Position numbers and translations under genes: made by a program. Under the pieces are notes generated by a model that ran no database searches, was not told the DNA's origin, and saw nothing but the letters and a program-made list of their open reading frames with translations. Shown here piece after piece: positions 48,963 to 58,562 of a stretch of DNA of 64,000 nucleotides; position 1 is the stretch's first letter; every line of letters begins with the position of its first letter. This DNA is from Meridianimarinicoccus aquatilis (GTDB lineage: Bacteria; Pseudomonadota; Alphaproteobacteria; Rhodobacterales; Rhodobacteraceae). The stretch covers positions 1 through 64,000 of the forward strand of contig NZ_SMZO01000019.1 in the NCBI RefSeq assembly GCF_004358675.1, read 5' to 3'.

Positions 48963-49351
48963 CGGCGCTCCGCGACGGCGGTGCAGGTGCCATTACGGCT
49001 GACCATTTCTGTGGCTGTGCCCGGCTCTGACACGATAAGCACGGCCAAACCCTCGCTTGGCCCGGAAATTGCAAAATCCAGAATGGTAACGCGCTGGTTG
49101 TGATCTTCGTCCGGGTCCGTGCGCAAACTGAGCCACACACCTTCCTGCCGGATCAGGGCCAACTGCGGGTCTTCGCCGCCAAGGTGCAGCATGGCCAGTT
49201 CGGGATGCCCGTTCAGCGGGTCGGCGCGCGCAGTCAATACACTGTCAAAGGCCGAGCGGCCATCAATGCTTGCGCTGTCAAAGGTGCACTCCAAGCCGTC
49301 CACGGGAAACATGGCGACAAGCACGGGGATAATCGTGGGAAGGGCAGTCAT
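48959..49351 (-). CDS. Unknown protein inside the liv operon (2)
   Basis: This 130-residue protein has a short hydrophobic N-terminus (LPTIIPVLVAMFPVDGLEC) that may act as a weak signal peptide, then a beta-rich domain with two cysteines (LECTF and GTCTA). It starts 3 bp after livF ends and overlaps the next gene by 4 bp. It looks similar in size and style to its neighbour, and the two may act as a pair in the periplasm. No family is recognised. Confidence 0.7.
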   Translation of the reverse strand: MTALPTIIPVLVAMFPVDGLECTFDSASIDGRSAFDSVLTARADPLNGHPELAMLHLGGEDPQLALIRQEGVWLSLRTDPDEDHNQRVTILDFAISGPSEGLAVLIVSEPGTATEMVSRNGTCTAVAERR

Positions 49352-49354
49352 GGC

Positions 49355-50068
49355 TCAGCCTCCCAGAAAACTGCGGCGCACATCGGGGTTCGCCAGCAAT
49401 GCTTGCCCCGTGTCGGTGTACCGGTTCGCGCCCTGCACCAGAACGTATCCGGTATCGGCGATCTCAAGAGCCTGCCGCGCGTTCTGTTCCACCATCAGAA
49501 TGGAAATGCCGGTGCGGGCAACTTCAATGATCCTGTCGAACAATTCATCCATCACAATGGGGCTGACCCCGGCGGTCGGCTCGTCCAGCATCAAAAGGCG
49601 GGGCTTGGTCATCAGGGCGCGGCCCACGGCGACTTGCTGGCGTTGCCCCCCCGACAACTCGCCTGCCGATTGGTGCCGCTTGTCGCGCAGGATCGGAAAC
49701 AGGTCATACACCTGATCAATGGTCCCGCTGATATCATCGCGGCGCAGATAGCCGCCCATTTCAAGGTTCTCTTGCACGGTCATCGACGGAAAGATGTTTC
49801 GGACCTGCGGCACGAACCCCATTCCCCGCGCCACCCGTTCTTGCGGGCTCAGTCGGGTTATGTCGTCGCCATCCAGCAACACGGCCCCGGACCGCAACGG
49901 CAGCATCCCAAAGACCGCTTTCATGGCAGTGGATTTGCCTGCGCCGTTCGGGCCGACGATTACGGCGATTTCACCGGTCGCAACGGTCATGGTCAGATCG
50001 TGCAGAATATCCGCCGCGCCGTATCCGCCAGTCATGCCGCGCGCTTCCAAAAATGGCGCGCCCGTCAT
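49355..50068 (-). CDS. livF: ABC transporter ATP-binding protein LivF
   Basis: This 237-residue ATPase has Walker A GPNGAGKST, the signature LSGGQRQQVAVGRALM, Walker B LLMLDEPTAG and a switch His region LMVEQNA. Membership in LivF is supported by GVSPIVMDELFDRI. The ATG at 50068 (MTGAPFLEARG) is preferred over one five codons upstream. It forms the transporter ATPase pair with LivG. Confidence 0.95.
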   Translation of the reverse strand: MTGAPFLEARGMTGGYGAADILHDLTMTVATGEIAVIVGPNGAGKSTAMKAVFGMLPLRSGAVLLDGDDITRLSPQERVARGMGFVPQVRNIFPSMTVQENLEMGGYLRRDDISGTIDQVYDLFPILRDKRHQSAGELSGGQRQQVAVGRALMTKPRLLMLDEPTAGVSPIVMDELFDRIIEVARTGISILMVEQNARQALEIADTGYVLVQGANRYTDTGQALLANPDVRRSFLGG

Positions 50069-50141
50069 CGGGCTGCTCCGCAAAGCGGCATATGAGAGTC
50101 ATACAAAAAACCTACAGGATTCTTACAGTGCGGACAGGCGC

Positions 50142-50930
50142 TCATGACACCGTCTCCAGCTTGGCTTTGTTCTTCAGGCCGGTGCCCAGATATGCCTCTA
50201 TCACAGCGTCGTTTGATTTGATTTCCCCAATCGTGCCCTCGGCCAAAACCTTACCTTCGGCCATGCAGATCACGGGATCACACAGGCGGCCGATGAAATC
50301 CATGTCATGTTCGATCATGCAAAAAGTATAGCCTCTTTCGGTGTTTAGCCGCTGGATTGCGTCGCCGATCGTGTTCAGAAGCGTGCGGTTAACGCCCGCG
50401 CCGACCTCGTCCAGGAAGACGATCTTTGCCTCCACCATCATGGTGCGGCCCAGCTCAAGCAGCTTCTTTTGCCCGCCGGAAAGGTTGCCGGCCTTCTCAT
50501 CGGCCAGATGGTCGATGGTGAGAAACTCGAGAACCTCGTCAGCCTTCTTGGCCAGCGCCCGTTCTTCGCGTGTTATCAATGCCCTACGGAACCACGCGTT
50601 CCACAACGCCTCGCCCGATTGGTGGCCGGGAACGACCATCAGGTTTTCGCGCACGGTCATGCTGCTGAACTCGTGGGCGATCTGAAAGGTTCGAAGCAAT
50701 CCCTTGTGGAACAACTCATGCGGCGGCAGGCCGGTGATGTCTTCGCCCGCCATGGTCACCCGTCCGGATGTAGGGGGCAGAACGCCAGCTATGACGTTGA
50801 AAAGCGTTGTTTTTCCGGCACCATTAGGCCCGATTAAACCGGTGATCGTGCCTTCGCCGATCTCAAGCGATGCGCCATCAACAGCGTGAAAACCGCCGAA
50901 ATGCTTGTGCAGATTTTCTACCGCAATCAT
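50142..50930 (-). CDS. livG: ABC transporter ATP-binding protein LivG
   Basis: This 262-residue ATPase has Walker A GPNGAGKTTLFNVIAG, signature NLSGGQKKLLELGRTMM, Walker B IVFLDEVGAGVN and the His switch FCMIEHDMDFIGRL. The ending typical of LivG (GEIKSNDAVIEAYLGTG) is present. The Walker B is followed by VGAG rather than PAAG. It lies between the binding-protein gene and livF. Confidence 0.95.
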   Translation of the reverse strand: MIAVENLHKHFGGFHAVDGASLEIGEGTITGLIGPNGAGKTTLFNVIAGVLPPTSGRVTMAGEDITGLPPHELFHKGLLRTFQIAHEFSSMTVRENLMVVPGHQSGEALWNAWFRRALITREERALAKKADEVLEFLTIDHLADEKAGNLSGGQKKLLELGRTMMVEAKIVFLDEVGAGVNRTLLNTIGDAIQRLNTERGYTFCMIEHDMDFIGRLCDPVICMAEGKVLAEGTIGEIKSNDAVIEAYLGTGLKNKAKLETVS

Positions 50931-51006
50931 TGTTGCTCCGACTTGTTAAACCGTCAAAAAACAGGGGCATGGCGCATGAAGCACACCATACCCCCATCCC
51001 GCAGGA

Positions 51007-52197
51007 TCAGCGGAAGCCGACCGTTTTCAGTTCGCCGCCGTCGATCTCGACTTCCTGATAAACGCCCGAGGCCTCGCCGGGTTCGATCAGCTCGACCGCG
51101 CTGGCGCCGACATAGTCAATATCGCCGCCTGCCGCGAGGATCTCCAGAGCTTGGGAGAGATTGCCGGGCAAGATCTTTTCACCAGGAGCGTTGGCGACGG
51201 CCATGATATGTTCTTTGAGGTCATTGGAGTTGCTGGACCCGGCCGCCTGCATCGCCAGCAGGATCAGGGCGGCTGCGTCATAGGCTTCCTTGGAATAAAC
51301 GGATTCGCCATTCACTCCGGCTGCGGCGGCCATTTCTTCGTACATCGCAGCGCCATCGCTGTTGGAGCCGGGGTTCTGCCCGAATGAGCCGTCAATGTCG
51401 GACCCGAAATTTTCGGTCAACGCGGCGCCGACCATGCCGTCAGGGAAGACAAACATATCGAATGCGCCGGTATCCAACGCAGCCTGCACCATGCCGGATC
51501 CGCCTTCGTCTACATAGCCCGCAACGACGAGTGCGTCGCCGCCTGCCGCAGCCAATGCGCCGATTTCGGCGGAGTAGTCGGCTTTGCCGTCTTCATGAGG
51601 GCTAGACAGTGTGACGGTCCCACCGGCTGCGTCAAATGCAGCTTGGAAGCTGTCGGCAAGACCCTTGCCATAGTCGTTGTTGGTATAAGTTACAGCCACG
51701 GAGGAAAGGCCGCGCTCCATGATGATGTCTGCCATGACCACCCCCTGCCGCGCGTCGGATGGCGCGGTGCGGAAGAACAGCCCGTTGTCTTCAACGGTGG
51801 ACAGGCCCGGGGATGTTGCCGATGGCGAAATCATCACAATGCCGTTCGGCACAGCCACGTTAGACAAGATCGCGCCGGTCGCGCCCGAGCACATCGCGCC
51901 CATGATCGCCGAAACCCCTTCAGACGTCACAAGCCGTTCGGCTGTTGCGGTGGCAGCAGCGGCATCGACACAGGTGCTGTCGCCGCGCACCGCGCTGACA
52001 GTCGAGCCACCGAGTAGAAGCCCGCTGCCCGATACTTCGGCAATCGCCAATTCCGCGCCGTCGGCCATCGGGCCTGCCAGCGTTTCAAGTGGACCCGTAA
52101 AGCCCAGGACGACACCAAGCTTGATGTCTTCGGCTTGCGCGAAGCTTGCCCCGCAAAGCAGTGCAGCCGTGGCAGTGGCAGTTGCAAAGGTTTTCAT
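51007..52197 (-). CDS. ABC transporter substrate-binding protein (LivK type)
   Basis: This 396-residue periplasmic binding protein has a signal peptide (ATATAALLCGASFAQA) and a type I fold: IKLGVVLGFTGPLETLAGPM at the start, RLVTSEGVSAIMGAMCSG, VAVTYTNNDYGKGLADSFQ and DALVVAGYVDEGG. It is the first gene of the liv-type operon, about 75 bp before livG. The family binds branched-chain amino acids, amides or related small molecules; the ligand is not readable from the sequence. Confidence 0.93.
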   Translation of the reverse strand: MKTFATATATAALLCGASFAQAEDIKLGVVLGFTGPLETLAGPMADGAELAIAEVSGSGLLLGGSTVSAVRGDSTCVDAAAATATAERLVTSEGVSAIMGAMCSGATGAILSNVAVPNGIVMISPSATSPGLSTVEDNGLFFRTAPSDARQGVVMADIIMERGLSSVAVTYTNNDYGKGLADSFQAAFDAAGGTVTLSSPHEDGKADYSAEIGALAAAGGDALVVAGYVDEGGSGMVQAALDTGAFDMFVFPDGMVGAALTENFGSDIDGSFGQNPGSNSDGAAMYEEMAAAAGVNGESVYSKEAYDAAALILLAMQAAGSSNSNDLKEHIMAVANAPGEKILPGNLSQALEILAAGGDIDYVGASAVELIEPGEASGVYQEVEIDGGELKTVGFR

Positions 52198-52369
52198 GAG
52201 TTCTTCCCCGTGTTGGACCTGTTGATGGTTTGTTACACATAAGCAACGCTAGTGCGGCCTGAGGTGAATGAAAAGCGGCCTCGCACGCGAAAAACACGGT
52301 TTCGTTCATCGCCAAGCGGGAATTTCGATCTAATCGTTACACGAACGGTTAAAGTCGAAAGGATGATCA

Positions 52370-53479
52370 ATGAGACAGCTTTGGCAGATCACGGCAGCGG
52401 CTCTGGTGGCAGTTTGGGCGTCATCTGGAACACAAGCCCAGAGTTTGGACAGCGACGCTGGCTCATTGCGTATACAACAAATGGTTGGCGGATTGTCTGA
52501 ACCTTGGTCCTTGGGCTTTTTGCCGGGCGGCGGGCTGATCATCACGGAACGCGGCGGACGGTTGTTGGTTGTCGAGGGGGGCGCATCGCGGTCCATCGCT
52601 GGCGTGCCGAAGGTGGCAGCATCAGGGCAGGGCGGATTGCTTGATGTCTTGGTTCCAAACGACTTCGCTCAGACACGCGAGATATATCTGAGTTTCGCCA
52701 AACCCCAAAGTGGCGGTGGCGCTGGAACGGCTGTGGCGCGCGCCGTGCTATCGCAGAGCGCAACTCGCCTGGAGGACGTGCGCACGATATTTGAAATGAC
52801 CCCCGGGGCGTCGGGTGGGCGGCATTTTGGGTCGCGTCTGGTCGAAGGGCGTGACGGGATGATCTACGTCACCATCGGCGAACGGGGTGATCGGCCCGCC
52901 GCGCAGGACCTGTCCCGCCACGAAGGCAGCGTGGTGCGCATCGCCCGAGATGGCAGTGTACCGGCGGACAATCCATTTGTCGGGCACTCAGGGGCGCAGC
53001 CTGAGATCTGGAGTATTGGCCACCGCAATCCGCAAGGGGCAGCACTTGACGCAAATGGTCGGCTTTGGGTGGCGGAGCATGGGGCCCGCGGCGGCGACGA
53101 AGTGAACCTTGTGAAGAAGGGGCAGAACTATGGTTGGCCGGTCATTTCATACGGTCGGCATTATTCCGGCGCGCGGATCGGCAAAGGCACGGCGCAAGCG
53201 GGAATGCAACAACCGGCGCACTATTGGGACCCGTCTATCGCGCCTTCGGGCATGGCGATTTATTCAGGCAAACTTTGGCCGGAATGGCGCGGGGACTTTT
53301 TCGTCGGAAGTCTCAAGTTCAGCCTGATCAGCCGGATCGACGGCGACACGATGGCCGAAGCGGAACAGATCGAAGGCCCGCAAACCGCACGGGTCCGCGA
53401 CGTGCGCGAAGGGCCGGACGGCGCGATCTGGTTCATTTCGGAAAACAACGGGGCGGTATACCGGATGACACCGGGCTGA
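52370..53479 (+). CDS. PQQ-dependent soluble aldose dehydrogenase-type protein
   Basis: This 369-residue secreted beta-propeller protein is preceded by a signal peptide (AAALVAVWASSGTQA). GLSEPWSLGFLPGGGLIITE, GGLLDVLVPNDFA, YVTIGERGD, SIGHRNPQGAALD and WVAEHGARGGDEVN match the YliI/aldose sugar dehydrogenase group of PQQ-dependent glucose/sorbosone dehydrogenases, with the conserved GHRN and EHG residues of the active site. It likely oxidises sugars in the periplasm if PQQ is available; PQQ synthesis genes are not in the window. Confidence 0.93.
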   Translation: MRQLWQITAAALVAVWASSGTQAQSLDSDAGSLRIQQMVGGLSEPWSLGFLPGGGLIITERGGRLLVVEGGASRSIAGVPKVAASGQGGLLDVLVPNDFAQTREIYLSFAKPQSGGGAGTAVARAVLSQSATRLEDVRTIFEMTPGASGGRHFGSRLVEGRDGMIYVTIGERGDRPAAQDLSRHEGSVVRIARDGSVPADNPFVGHSGAQPEIWSIGHRNPQGAALDANGRLWVAEHGARGGDEVNLVKKGQNYGWPVISYGRHYSGARIGKGTAQAGMQQPAHYWDPSIAPSGMAIYSGKLWPEWRGDFFVGSLKFSLISRIDGDTMAEAEQIEGPQTARVRDVREGPDGAIWFISENNGAVYRMTPG

Positions 53480-53579
53480 TGCGGTCCCCGCACAGGGCAC
53501 GGGGCGGGTTTTCCGGACTTCACTGTTGATTGATGATTAACCAAAGGTAACCAACGTCATCTTTGGTGGGAGTTTTCAG

Positions 53580-54161
53580 ATGTTCAAACGTACCCTTGTT
53601 GCCGCTCTACTGCTCGGATCGCCCCTGATGGCGGCGACGGAAGATTTCGAAACCTTTACGACGCAGAATTTTCCGATGCCCGCTGGCCTGAGCACCGGGG
53701 GGTTCCTTTTCACGTCAATTTCCGCCGGGTCGAACCCGAACGTGCGCATCTTCGATAGCGCGACACTGTCGTCCTATGTTCTTTCCTGTGACTTCTCAGT
53801 CGGCGGCAACGCGTGCGAGCAGACGTTGCACATCTTGTTCCCTGCCGCGACCAACAGCTTCAGCCTGGATATACTTGCGTTCGACACTCTGGGCAGCACG
53901 GCGACCTTCGAATTTGACACGCCGGGGGGGGTGGACATCCGCACCTATACACGGGTCGGCACCGAAACCATCGCCAGCGCAAGCTTCGTCGGTCTTGGCG
54001 GCGCAACGAGCGTGTCGATCTTTTCGAACGATCTGGCGGGGCTGGGGTATGACAACATCTCTACCGATCCGGCGACGCCTCAAGTGCCGCTGCCCGCGCC
54101 GCTGGCTCTTTTGGCGGGTGGGATTGGTGCACTCGGTCTGACCCGCCGCCGTCGCGGCTAA
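53580..54161 (+). CDS. VPLPA-CTERM sorting-domain surface protein
   Basis: This 193-residue secreted protein has a short signal peptide (LVAALLLGSPLMA) and a beta-rich body containing two cysteines (LSCDF, NACEQ). The C-terminal sorting signal is VPLPAPLALLAGGIGALGL followed by TRRRRG. The VPLPA-CTERM tail is expected to be recognised by a dedicated exosortase (XrtD type), none of which is in the window. It overlaps the stop of the convergent GlxA-type gene by 4 bp. It starts about 100 bp after the sugar dehydrogenase gene. Confidence 0.9.
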   Translation: MFKRTLVAALLLGSPLMAATEDFETFTTQNFPMPAGLSTGGFLFTSISAGSNPNVRIFDSATLSSYVLSCDFSVGGNACEQTLHILFPAATNSFSLDILAFDTLGSTATFEFDTPGGVDIRTYTRVGTETIASASFVGLGGATSVSIFSNDLAGLGYDNISTDPATPQVPLPAPLALLAGGIGALGLTRRRRG

Positions 54162-55147
54162 CGCGACTGCCGGTCTGCGGCCATGGCGCCACGCTCGCGA
54201 TAGGGCGTGGTGTCGTACTGCGCGCGATAGCATTTCGAGAAATGCGAGGGCGAAGTGAAGCCGCAGGCCAGCGCGACATTGATCACGCTCATGTCGGTTT
54301 GCATCAACAGATTGCGGGCTTTGGACAGGCGCAGTTCCATGTAATATCGCTTGGGTGAACGGCTCAGGTAACGGCGGAACAAACGTTCAAGTTGCCGGGT
54401 GGACAGGCCGACGTCGCGGGCAAGAATCGCGGGGCTGATCGGTTCTTCGATATTTGATTCCATCTGCTTGATCACGGTCGCTAGCTTTGGATGGCGCACG
54501 CCGATGCGCGTTGGGATCGACAATCGCTGCACATCCTGGTCGGTTCGGATGGACGAATAGATCAATTGGTCCGCCACGGCGGATGCCACATCTTCGCCAG
54601 CTTGCCGGGCGATCAGCTTAAGCATCAGATCGATTGAGGCCGTCCCACCTGCGGTTGTGAACCTCGGGCCGTCCATCGTGAAGACGGACTTTGTGAGCAT
54701 GACATCTTCAAACTGTTCTGCAAAACTGTCTTGATTTTCCCAGTGGATCGTCGCGCGCTTGCCGTCCAACAGACCGGCTTCGGCCAGCACATAGGCGCCT
54801 GTACACAAGCCACCGATCGGGCAGCCACGCCGCGCTTCGCGTCTGAGCCAGTTCAGCAGGCGCTTGGTCGTCGCATCGTGCACATCCAGTCCGCCACAAA
54901 CGATAATATGGTCGTCGCGCGCCAACTCGATCAGATCACCATTCAACCTGATTGAAGTGCCAGACGAACTTACCGCCTCTTCGCCACTGTCACCGATAAT
55001 CGTCCATTCATAGATCGCGCGGTCTGACATGCGATTTGCCACTCGAAGGGCTTCGACCGCAGCCGAGAACGCGAGCAGACTGAACCGCGGGAGCAGCACA
55101 AACACGAACCGGATCGGTCTTGGCTGCGGGGTGCTGACGGGCTTCAT
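54158..55147 (-). CDS. GlxA family AraC-type transcriptional regulator
   Basis: This 329-residue protein has an N-terminal DJ-1/PfpI-like domain (FVLLPRFSLLAFSAAVEALR, CGGLDVHDATTKRLL, GLCTGAYVLAEAGLLDG). The C-terminal AraC DNA-binding domain has two helix-turn-helices (PISPAILARDVGLSTRQLER and INVALACGFTSPSHFSKCYR). The Cys in GLCTGAY sits at the DJ-1 nucleophile elbow position. Related regulators in this group control choline/carnitine/glycine-betaine catabolism or amino-acid use; the target here is unknown. It may respond to a small metabolite. Confidence 0.95.
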   Translation of the reverse strand: MKPVSTPQPRPIRFVFVLLPRFSLLAFSAAVEALRVANRMSDRAIYEWTIIGDSGEEAVSSSGTSIRLNGDLIELARDDHIIVCGGLDVHDATTKRLLNWLRREARRGCPIGGLCTGAYVLAEAGLLDGKRATIHWENQDSFAEQFEDVMLTKSVFTMDGPRFTTAGGTASIDLMLKLIARQAGEDVASAVADQLIYSSIRTDQDVQRLSIPTRIGVRHPKLATVIKQMESNIEEPISPAILARDVGLSTRQLERLFRRYLSRSPKRYYMELRLSKARNLLMQTDMSVINVALACGFTSPSHFSKCYRAQYDTTPYRERGAMAADRQSR

Positions 55148-55151
55148 ATGA

Positions 55152-55286
55152 TCACCATGGCGAGTTGTACTGCTCGTTGCGGTTCAAGGTCTGGTATGCA
55201 GGCCTGCGCCGGTCAGAGCGGTCCAAAACCCGTAGCCCACGGATCGAGCCGGGGGAAGGGGCGGCTTGCAGATTGATGAAATTCAC
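55152..55286 (-). CDS. Possible small ORF just upstream of the GlxA-type gene
   Basis: A 44-residue frame from a GTG at 55286 reads MNFINLQAAPSPGSIRGLRV then a polar segment rich in Arg and Asn (RRRPAYQTLNRNEQYNSPW). It ends 5 bp before the regulator's start. No family is recognised and the start is weak, so it may be a chance frame. It is listed because of the tight spacing. Confidence 0.25.
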   Translation of the reverse strand: MNFINLQAAPSPGSIRGLRVLDRSDRRRPAYQTLNRNEQYNSPW

Positions 55287-55404
55287 AAAATGCCCACGAA
55301 AGCAGCAGCGCGGGCTGTTAGCGCGACCGCTTTGACTTGACAGGGCAGCCCTAGGTGAGCAATCAACCCCAACTCCCCACGCGGGACAATGATCGGAGGA
55401 TATT

Positions 55405-56775
55405 ATGGCATCGACTTGGAATAAATCGGACTGGCGCAGCAAACCCCGGATCCAGATGCCCGACTATACCGACCCCGCTGCCTTGGCTCAGGTTGAAGCA
55501 CGTCTGTCATCGTTCCCTCCGCTTGTGTTCGCAGGCGAGGTTCGCACATTGAAGGACGAGCTTGCGAAAGTTGCACGTGGTGAAGCGTTCTTGTTGCAGG
55601 GCGGCGATTGTGCCGAAAGCTTTCAGCAGTTCAGCGCCGATTCCATTCGCGACACGTTCAAAGTCATGCTGCAGATGGCGATGGTTCTGACCTATGCCGC
55701 CAAGGTGCCTGTGGTAAAAGTCGGGCGCATGGCCGGGCAATTTGCAAAGCCGCGTTCCGCACCCACAGAGACGTCGAACGGAGTTGAGCTTCCGTCCTAT
55801 CGCGGCGACATCATCAACGACATCGGTTTCACCGCTGAATCCCGCATTCCTGATCCAGAGCGGATGCTGCAGGCTTACACGCAGGCGGCGGCCACACTGA
55901 ACCTGTTGCGGGCGTTTTCGTCTGGCGGCTATGCCGATATGCACAAGGTACACGCTTGGACGCTCGGATTCACCGAGCATGAAAAAGCCGATCGTTACCG
56001 TGAAATGGCGAACCGGATCGCCGATGCGCTGGACTTCATGAAGGCGGCAGGCGTGGACCCACGTAGCGCGCACACGCTGCAAGAGGTGGATTTTTACACC
56101 AGCCATGAAGGCCTGTTGCTTGAGTATGAAGAGGCGCTTTGCAGGATCGACAGCACGTCGGGCAAGCCTGTTGCTGGCTCCGGTCACCTGATCTGGATCG
56201 GAGATCGTACCCGCCAGCCTGATGGCGCACATGTGGAATTCTGCCGTGGTGTCCAGAATCCCATTGGCCTGAAGTGCGGACCAACCACTACAGCGGACGA
56301 CCTCAAAGTTCTTATGGAAAAGCTGAACCCAACGAACGAAGCAGGGCGTCTTACCTTGATCGCGCGCTTTGGCGCCGGGTCAGTTGGCGAGCATCTGCCG
56401 CGTCTTGTCAAAGCAGTTGGCGAAGAAGGGGCGAATGTGGTCTGGAGCTGTGACCCCATGCACGGCAACACGATCAAGTCAGCAACCGGGTACAAAACGC
56501 GCCCGTTCGACAGCGTGCTACGGGAAGTTCGGGAGTTCTTTGCAATCCACAAGGCCGAGGGAACCCATCCCGGCGGTGTGCATTTCGAAATGACCGGCGC
56601 GGATGTAACTGAATGCACCGGCGGTGTGCGTGATGTGACCGAAGATGATCTGTCATCGCGGTACCATACCGCTTGTGACCCACGTTTGAATGCCAGCCAG
56701 TCGCTTGAGCTTGCGTTCCTTGTGGCAGAAGAGCTGACCTCTGCGCGGGAAAACATGGCGGTCAACGCGAACTGA
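55405..56775 (+). CDS. aroG: Class II 3-deoxy-7-phosphoheptulonate (DAHP) synthase
   Basis: The 456-residue enzyme condenses PEP and erythrose-4-phosphate, the first step of the shikimate pathway that feeds the trp genes elsewhere in this window. The type II (plant-like) DAHP synthase signatures are [66 protein letters not shown] and [15 protein letters not shown]. It has a ribosome binding site GGAGG upstream of its ATG and a strong terminator behind it. Confidence 0.98.
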   Translation: MASTWNKSDWRSKPRIQMPDYTDPAALAQVEARLSSFPPLVFAGEVRTLKDELAKVARGEAFLLQGGDCAESFQQFSADSIRDTFKVMLQMAMVLTYAAKVPVVKVGRMAGQFAKPRSAPTETSNGVELPSYRGDIINDIGFTAESRIPDPERMLQAYTQAAATLNLLRAFSSGGYADMHKVHAWTLGFTEHEKADRYREMANRIADALDFMKAAGVDPRSAHTLQEVDFYTSHEGLLLEYEEALCRIDSTSGKPVAGSGHLIWIGDRTRQPDGAHVEFCRGVQNPIGLKCGPTTTADDLKVLMEKLNPTNEAGRLTLIARFGAGSVGEHLPRLVKAVGEEGANVVWSCDPMHGNTIKSATGYKTRPFDSVLREVREFFAIHKAEGTHPGGVHFEMTGADVTECTGGVRDVTEDDLSSRYHTACDPRLNASQSLELAFLVAEELTSARENMAVNAN

Positions 56776-56790
56776 GCTTGGCGTGTCGGA

Positions 56791-56832
56791 AAAAAAAGGG
56801 CCCGTACCGAAAAAGCGGTGCGGGCCTTTTTT
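56791..56832 (+). terminator. Bidirectional Rho-independent terminator
   Basis: A stem GGGCCCGTACCG / CGGTGCGGGCC with one mismatch is followed by TTTTTT on the plus strand and preceded by an A run on the other side. It can therefore serve the DAHP synthase gene and the convergent PAS gene. Confidence 0.9.
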
Positions 56833-56907
56833 GTGAACTCGTTCTGTAAACGGCGCATTATACCCAAGCGTTCCAATTGATGCTTGAAAGCGCGTCCGCA
56901 ACCGCGT

Positions 56908-57591
56908 TCAGGTGTTGTCGTGAACCAGACGCAAATAAGCAGGTCGCTTGGCGACATTTGGATCCACGTCTTCGTTCGACGGTGCCACTTGGTATTCTTT
57001 GGCCTCTTCCTGCAAGGCGGCCTGTGCTGGCGCAATCACCTCATCAGGTGCTTTGTACACGTTGGATGATCGCGTGCCGCGTGAAACGCCGCTCAATGGA
57101 GTAATCTCGGCTCCGGAAATGTTAAACCGAAGTGGCGATTTTCCGCCGATACGGCCGTCAGAGACAAGGCAACCGATTGCGCGGCTGATATCCCCAAGGT
57201 CGCTGCGCAACGGCAACAACAGCATTTCACCGCTGGTTTTGCCCCGTCCCGCTGCATGTTCGCCAGTCAAACGCAGAAGAACCTTGGCCGGTTCTTCGAA
57301 TAAATGCTCAAGCGTGTCGGTGAGTTTGGTCCGGCTGTCGCCTGTGAATAAGGATGTCACGGGCATACCGCGCACTTCCATTCCCATCAGGTCATTTAAA
57401 TGCATGCCAGCCAAACGAAAACGCGCAACGCTTGGCGCAATGCGTTCCAGAATGAACGCGTTTTCAAGTGCTTGATCAATTCCGCGCGGATCAATCTCAG
57501 ATCTGAGCGGAACGTTGCGGTTGCCACGCAAAGCTTCCCAATAGGCTTCAACTTGCGCAATTGCCGGATGCTTCATGTCAAGTGCACGCAT
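56908..57591 (-). CDS. PAS-domain protein (PAS_5 type)
   Basis: The N-terminal half matches the PAS_5 family of Alphaproteobacteria: HPAIAQVEAYWEALRGNRNV, EIDPRGIDQALENAFILERI, ARFRLAGMHLNDLMGMEVRG and LFTGDSRTKL. The C-terminal half has no recognised domain. PAS_5 proteins occur as isolated signalling or motility-linked sensors, but no partner is encoded nearby. The start at 57591 (MRALDMKHP) is chosen with an AGGG sequence upstream; longer starts at 57642 (ATG) and 57657 (GTG) remain possible. Confidence 0.8.
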   Translation of the reverse strand: MRALDMKHPAIAQVEAYWEALRGNRNVPLRSEIDPRGIDQALENAFILERIAPSVARFRLAGMHLNDLMGMEVRGMPVTSLFTGDSRTKLTDTLEHLFEEPAKVLLRLTGEHAAGRGKTSGEMLLLPLRSDLGDISRAIGCLVSDGRIGGKSPLRFNISGAEITPLSGVSRGTRSSNVYKAPDEVIAPAQAALQEEAKEYQVAPSNEDVDPNVAKRPAYLRLVHDNT

Positions 57592-57920
57592 TGGTAACCC
57601 TACAACCTTATTTGACCCGCATCCCGTTTCCCCGGTTTGCATCCTTTTCGTCCCCACACTTCTGTCGATAAGGCGATGTTGCGCACTGTATCAATCACTA
57701 AAAAATGGCTGAGGACATCAAACCCGAATACCTTCAGCTTACCTGAAAAAACTTTTGTCACAAGTTTCCGTCAAAGTGTTGTGAATTATATGCCGATGGT
57801 TAATTCAATTTAGACGTTTAGCACCACTTAGGCGTGTGTTCCCGGTGATTGGCCCGGGTTGACCGCACCCCCGTAAAACGGGCAACTGCGCGTGTATCGA
57901 AACTGACCACAGGATGCGTT

Positions 57921-58562
57921 ATGGCCCACCGCCGCGGTTTGCTGATCATGCTTTCTTCCCCATCGGGTGCTGGGAAATCCACACTCGCTAATCGTTTGCG
58001 ACAGTGGGATCCATCGATCCAGTTCTCTGTTTCTGCCACAACACGTGCCGCACGCAGCGGAGAGACCAATGGTGTGGAATATTACTTCCATTCTCGTGAG
58101 GAATTCACGGCGATGATCAATGAAGGTGCCTTTTTGGAGCATGCCGAAGTGTTCGGTAATTTCTATGGCTCACCGAAAGGGCCGGTTCTTGCCGCACTGG
58201 ACGAGGGCGAAGACGTTTTGTTCGATATCGACTGGCAGGGCGGCCAGCAGGTGCGCAATTCGCTTCGGGCTGAAGACGTTGTGTCAGTCTTCGTGCTTCC
58301 ACCGTCAATTGCTGAGCTTGAAAAGCGCCTCACCGGGCGCGGCCAAGACACGCCGGAGATTATCAAGGGTCGGATGCAGCGGTCTCGTGACGAGATCAGC
58401 CATTGGGCCGAGTATGACTATGTACTGGTGAATAACGACATTGACAGAGCCGAGGCTGAATTGCGGGCTATCGTAACGGCAGAGCGCCTGAAACGCAGCC
58501 GCCAGCCGGGCCTTATTGACCGTGTGCGAGCGTTGAACGTTGAATTTGAGGAGCGGACATGA
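57921..58562 (+). CDS. gmk: Guanylate kinase
   Basis: Gmk phosphorylates GMP to GDP. The 213-residue enzyme has the P-loop [12 protein letters not shown], the guanine-binding [21 protein letters not shown] segment (split over residues 35-56), [16 protein letters not shown] and [11 protein letters not shown]. The ATG at 57921 is chosen ([11 protein letters not shown]); the 24 extra residues of the longer frame are not needed. The gamma-carbonic anhydrase gene overlaps by 4 bp. Confidence 0.97.
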   Translation: MAHRRGLLIMLSSPSGAGKSTLANRLRQWDPSIQFSVSATTRAARSGETNGVEYYFHSREEFTAMINEGAFLEHAEVFGNFYGSPKGPVLAALDEGEDVLFDIDWQGGQQVRNSLRAEDVVSVFVLPPSIAELEKRLTGRGQDTPEIIKGRMQRSRDEISHWAEYDYVLVNNDIDRAEAELRAIVTAERLKRSRQPGLIDRVRALNVEFEERT

